A stretch of 6,414 bases of DNA from Vicinamibacterales bacterium (GTDB lineage: Bacteria; Acidobacteriota; Vicinamibacteria; Vicinamibacterales; UBA8438), in contig JASLOY010000219.1 in the NCBI GenBank assembly GCA_030745255.1, forward strand, positions 1-6,414, given 5' to 3'. The position numbers were made by a program, and so were the translations under genes. Each line of letters starts with the position of its first letter. Within the stretch, counting starts at the first letter, position 1. Under the pieces are notes generated by a model. The model did not search any database. It was not told the origin of the DNA and worked only from the letters and a program-made list of their open reading frames with translations. Below are positions 6,242-6,414 of this stretch, piece by piece.

Positions 6242-6414
6242 ATGCTGAAACGTGCCGTCCGCGCCGTCTGGCTCGCGGGCGTCGTGTGCGCGGTGGCCGA
6301 GATGGCCACCGCCCAGCCATCGACCTTCGACATCTACTGGGTCGACGTCGAGGGCGGCGCCGCCACCCTGGCCGTCTCGCCCACCGGCGAGTCGATGGTG
6401 ATCGACTCCGGCTT
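6242..6414 (+). CDS. Secreted metallo-beta-lactamase-fold hydrolase, 3' end outside the window
   Basis: Only 57 codons are present. The first 24 residues are a signal peptide (MLKRAVRAV start, hydrophobic core, cleavage at ATA|QP). The mature start FDIYWVDVEGGAATLAVSPT and the following GESMVIDSG match the first strands of the metallo-beta-lactamase fold in the ComEC-like group. There the pattern (I/V)DVGxGxAxL with a later (V/I)D(S/T)G opens the domain. In that group the zinc ligands (HxHxDH) come roughly 30-60 residues later, outside this window, so activity cannot be judged. The usual start of such proteins and the ribosome binding site at 6230-6236 support this ATG. It is 11 bp downstream of dehydrogenase B on the same strand and almost certainly in its operon. 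Its substrate is unknown; a role together with B is inferred only from position. Confidence 0.85.
   Translation, partial: MLKRAVRAVWLAGVVCAVAEMATAQPSTFDIYWVDVEGGAATLAVSPTGESMVIDSG

Overview
The window is GC-rich, densely coded bacterial DNA holding five genes, two of them cut by the window edges. A soil-type Acidobacterium, probably of the Vicinamibacteria, is the best guess. The support is a pair of unlinked-type secreted PQQ dehydrogenases beside a secreted metallo-beta-lactamase-fold protein, and an intergenic palindrome whose spurious translation reads GLKACAT on one strand and VAQAFKPA on the other. I remember that signature from many acidobacterial genomes. This assignment is inference; no marker gene is present.

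Layout from left to right. Positions 3-1259 (+) hold the 3' part of a family-2-like glycosyltransferase, cut at its 5' end. It converges on and overlaps by 54 bp a secreted six-repeat kelch beta-propeller protein on the minus strand (1206-2234). A 248-bp divergent intergenic region (2235-2482) follows. It carries a clear sigma70-type promoter for the rightward genes, a weaker one for the kelch gene, a possible operator, and a leader hairpin just before the ribosome binding site. Rightward come PQQ dehydrogenase A (2483-4297), related to the membrane glucose dehydrogenase group, a 115-bp spacer with the palindromic element, PQQ dehydrogenase B (4413-6230), related to the alcohol/methanol dehydrogenase group but atypical, and 11 bp later the start of a secreted metallo-beta-lactamase-fold protein (6242 to the window end).

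How the genes may work together. Four of the five products have signal peptides and would act in the periplasm or outside the cell. A and B look like oxidoreductases that take electrons from small alcohols, sugars or polyols through PQQ. Neither has a haem c motif, so both need an external electron acceptor, which is not encoded here. Gene B and the metallohydrolase are almost certainly co-transcribed. The kelch protein is divergently expressed and may share a control region with A. The glycosyltransferase looks unrelated.

No undescribed system stands out clearly. The points that most deserve a second look are the altered cofactor-pocket signatures in dehydrogenase B, the leader of gene A with two mutually exclusive pairings, and the dispersed-type palindrome between A and B.
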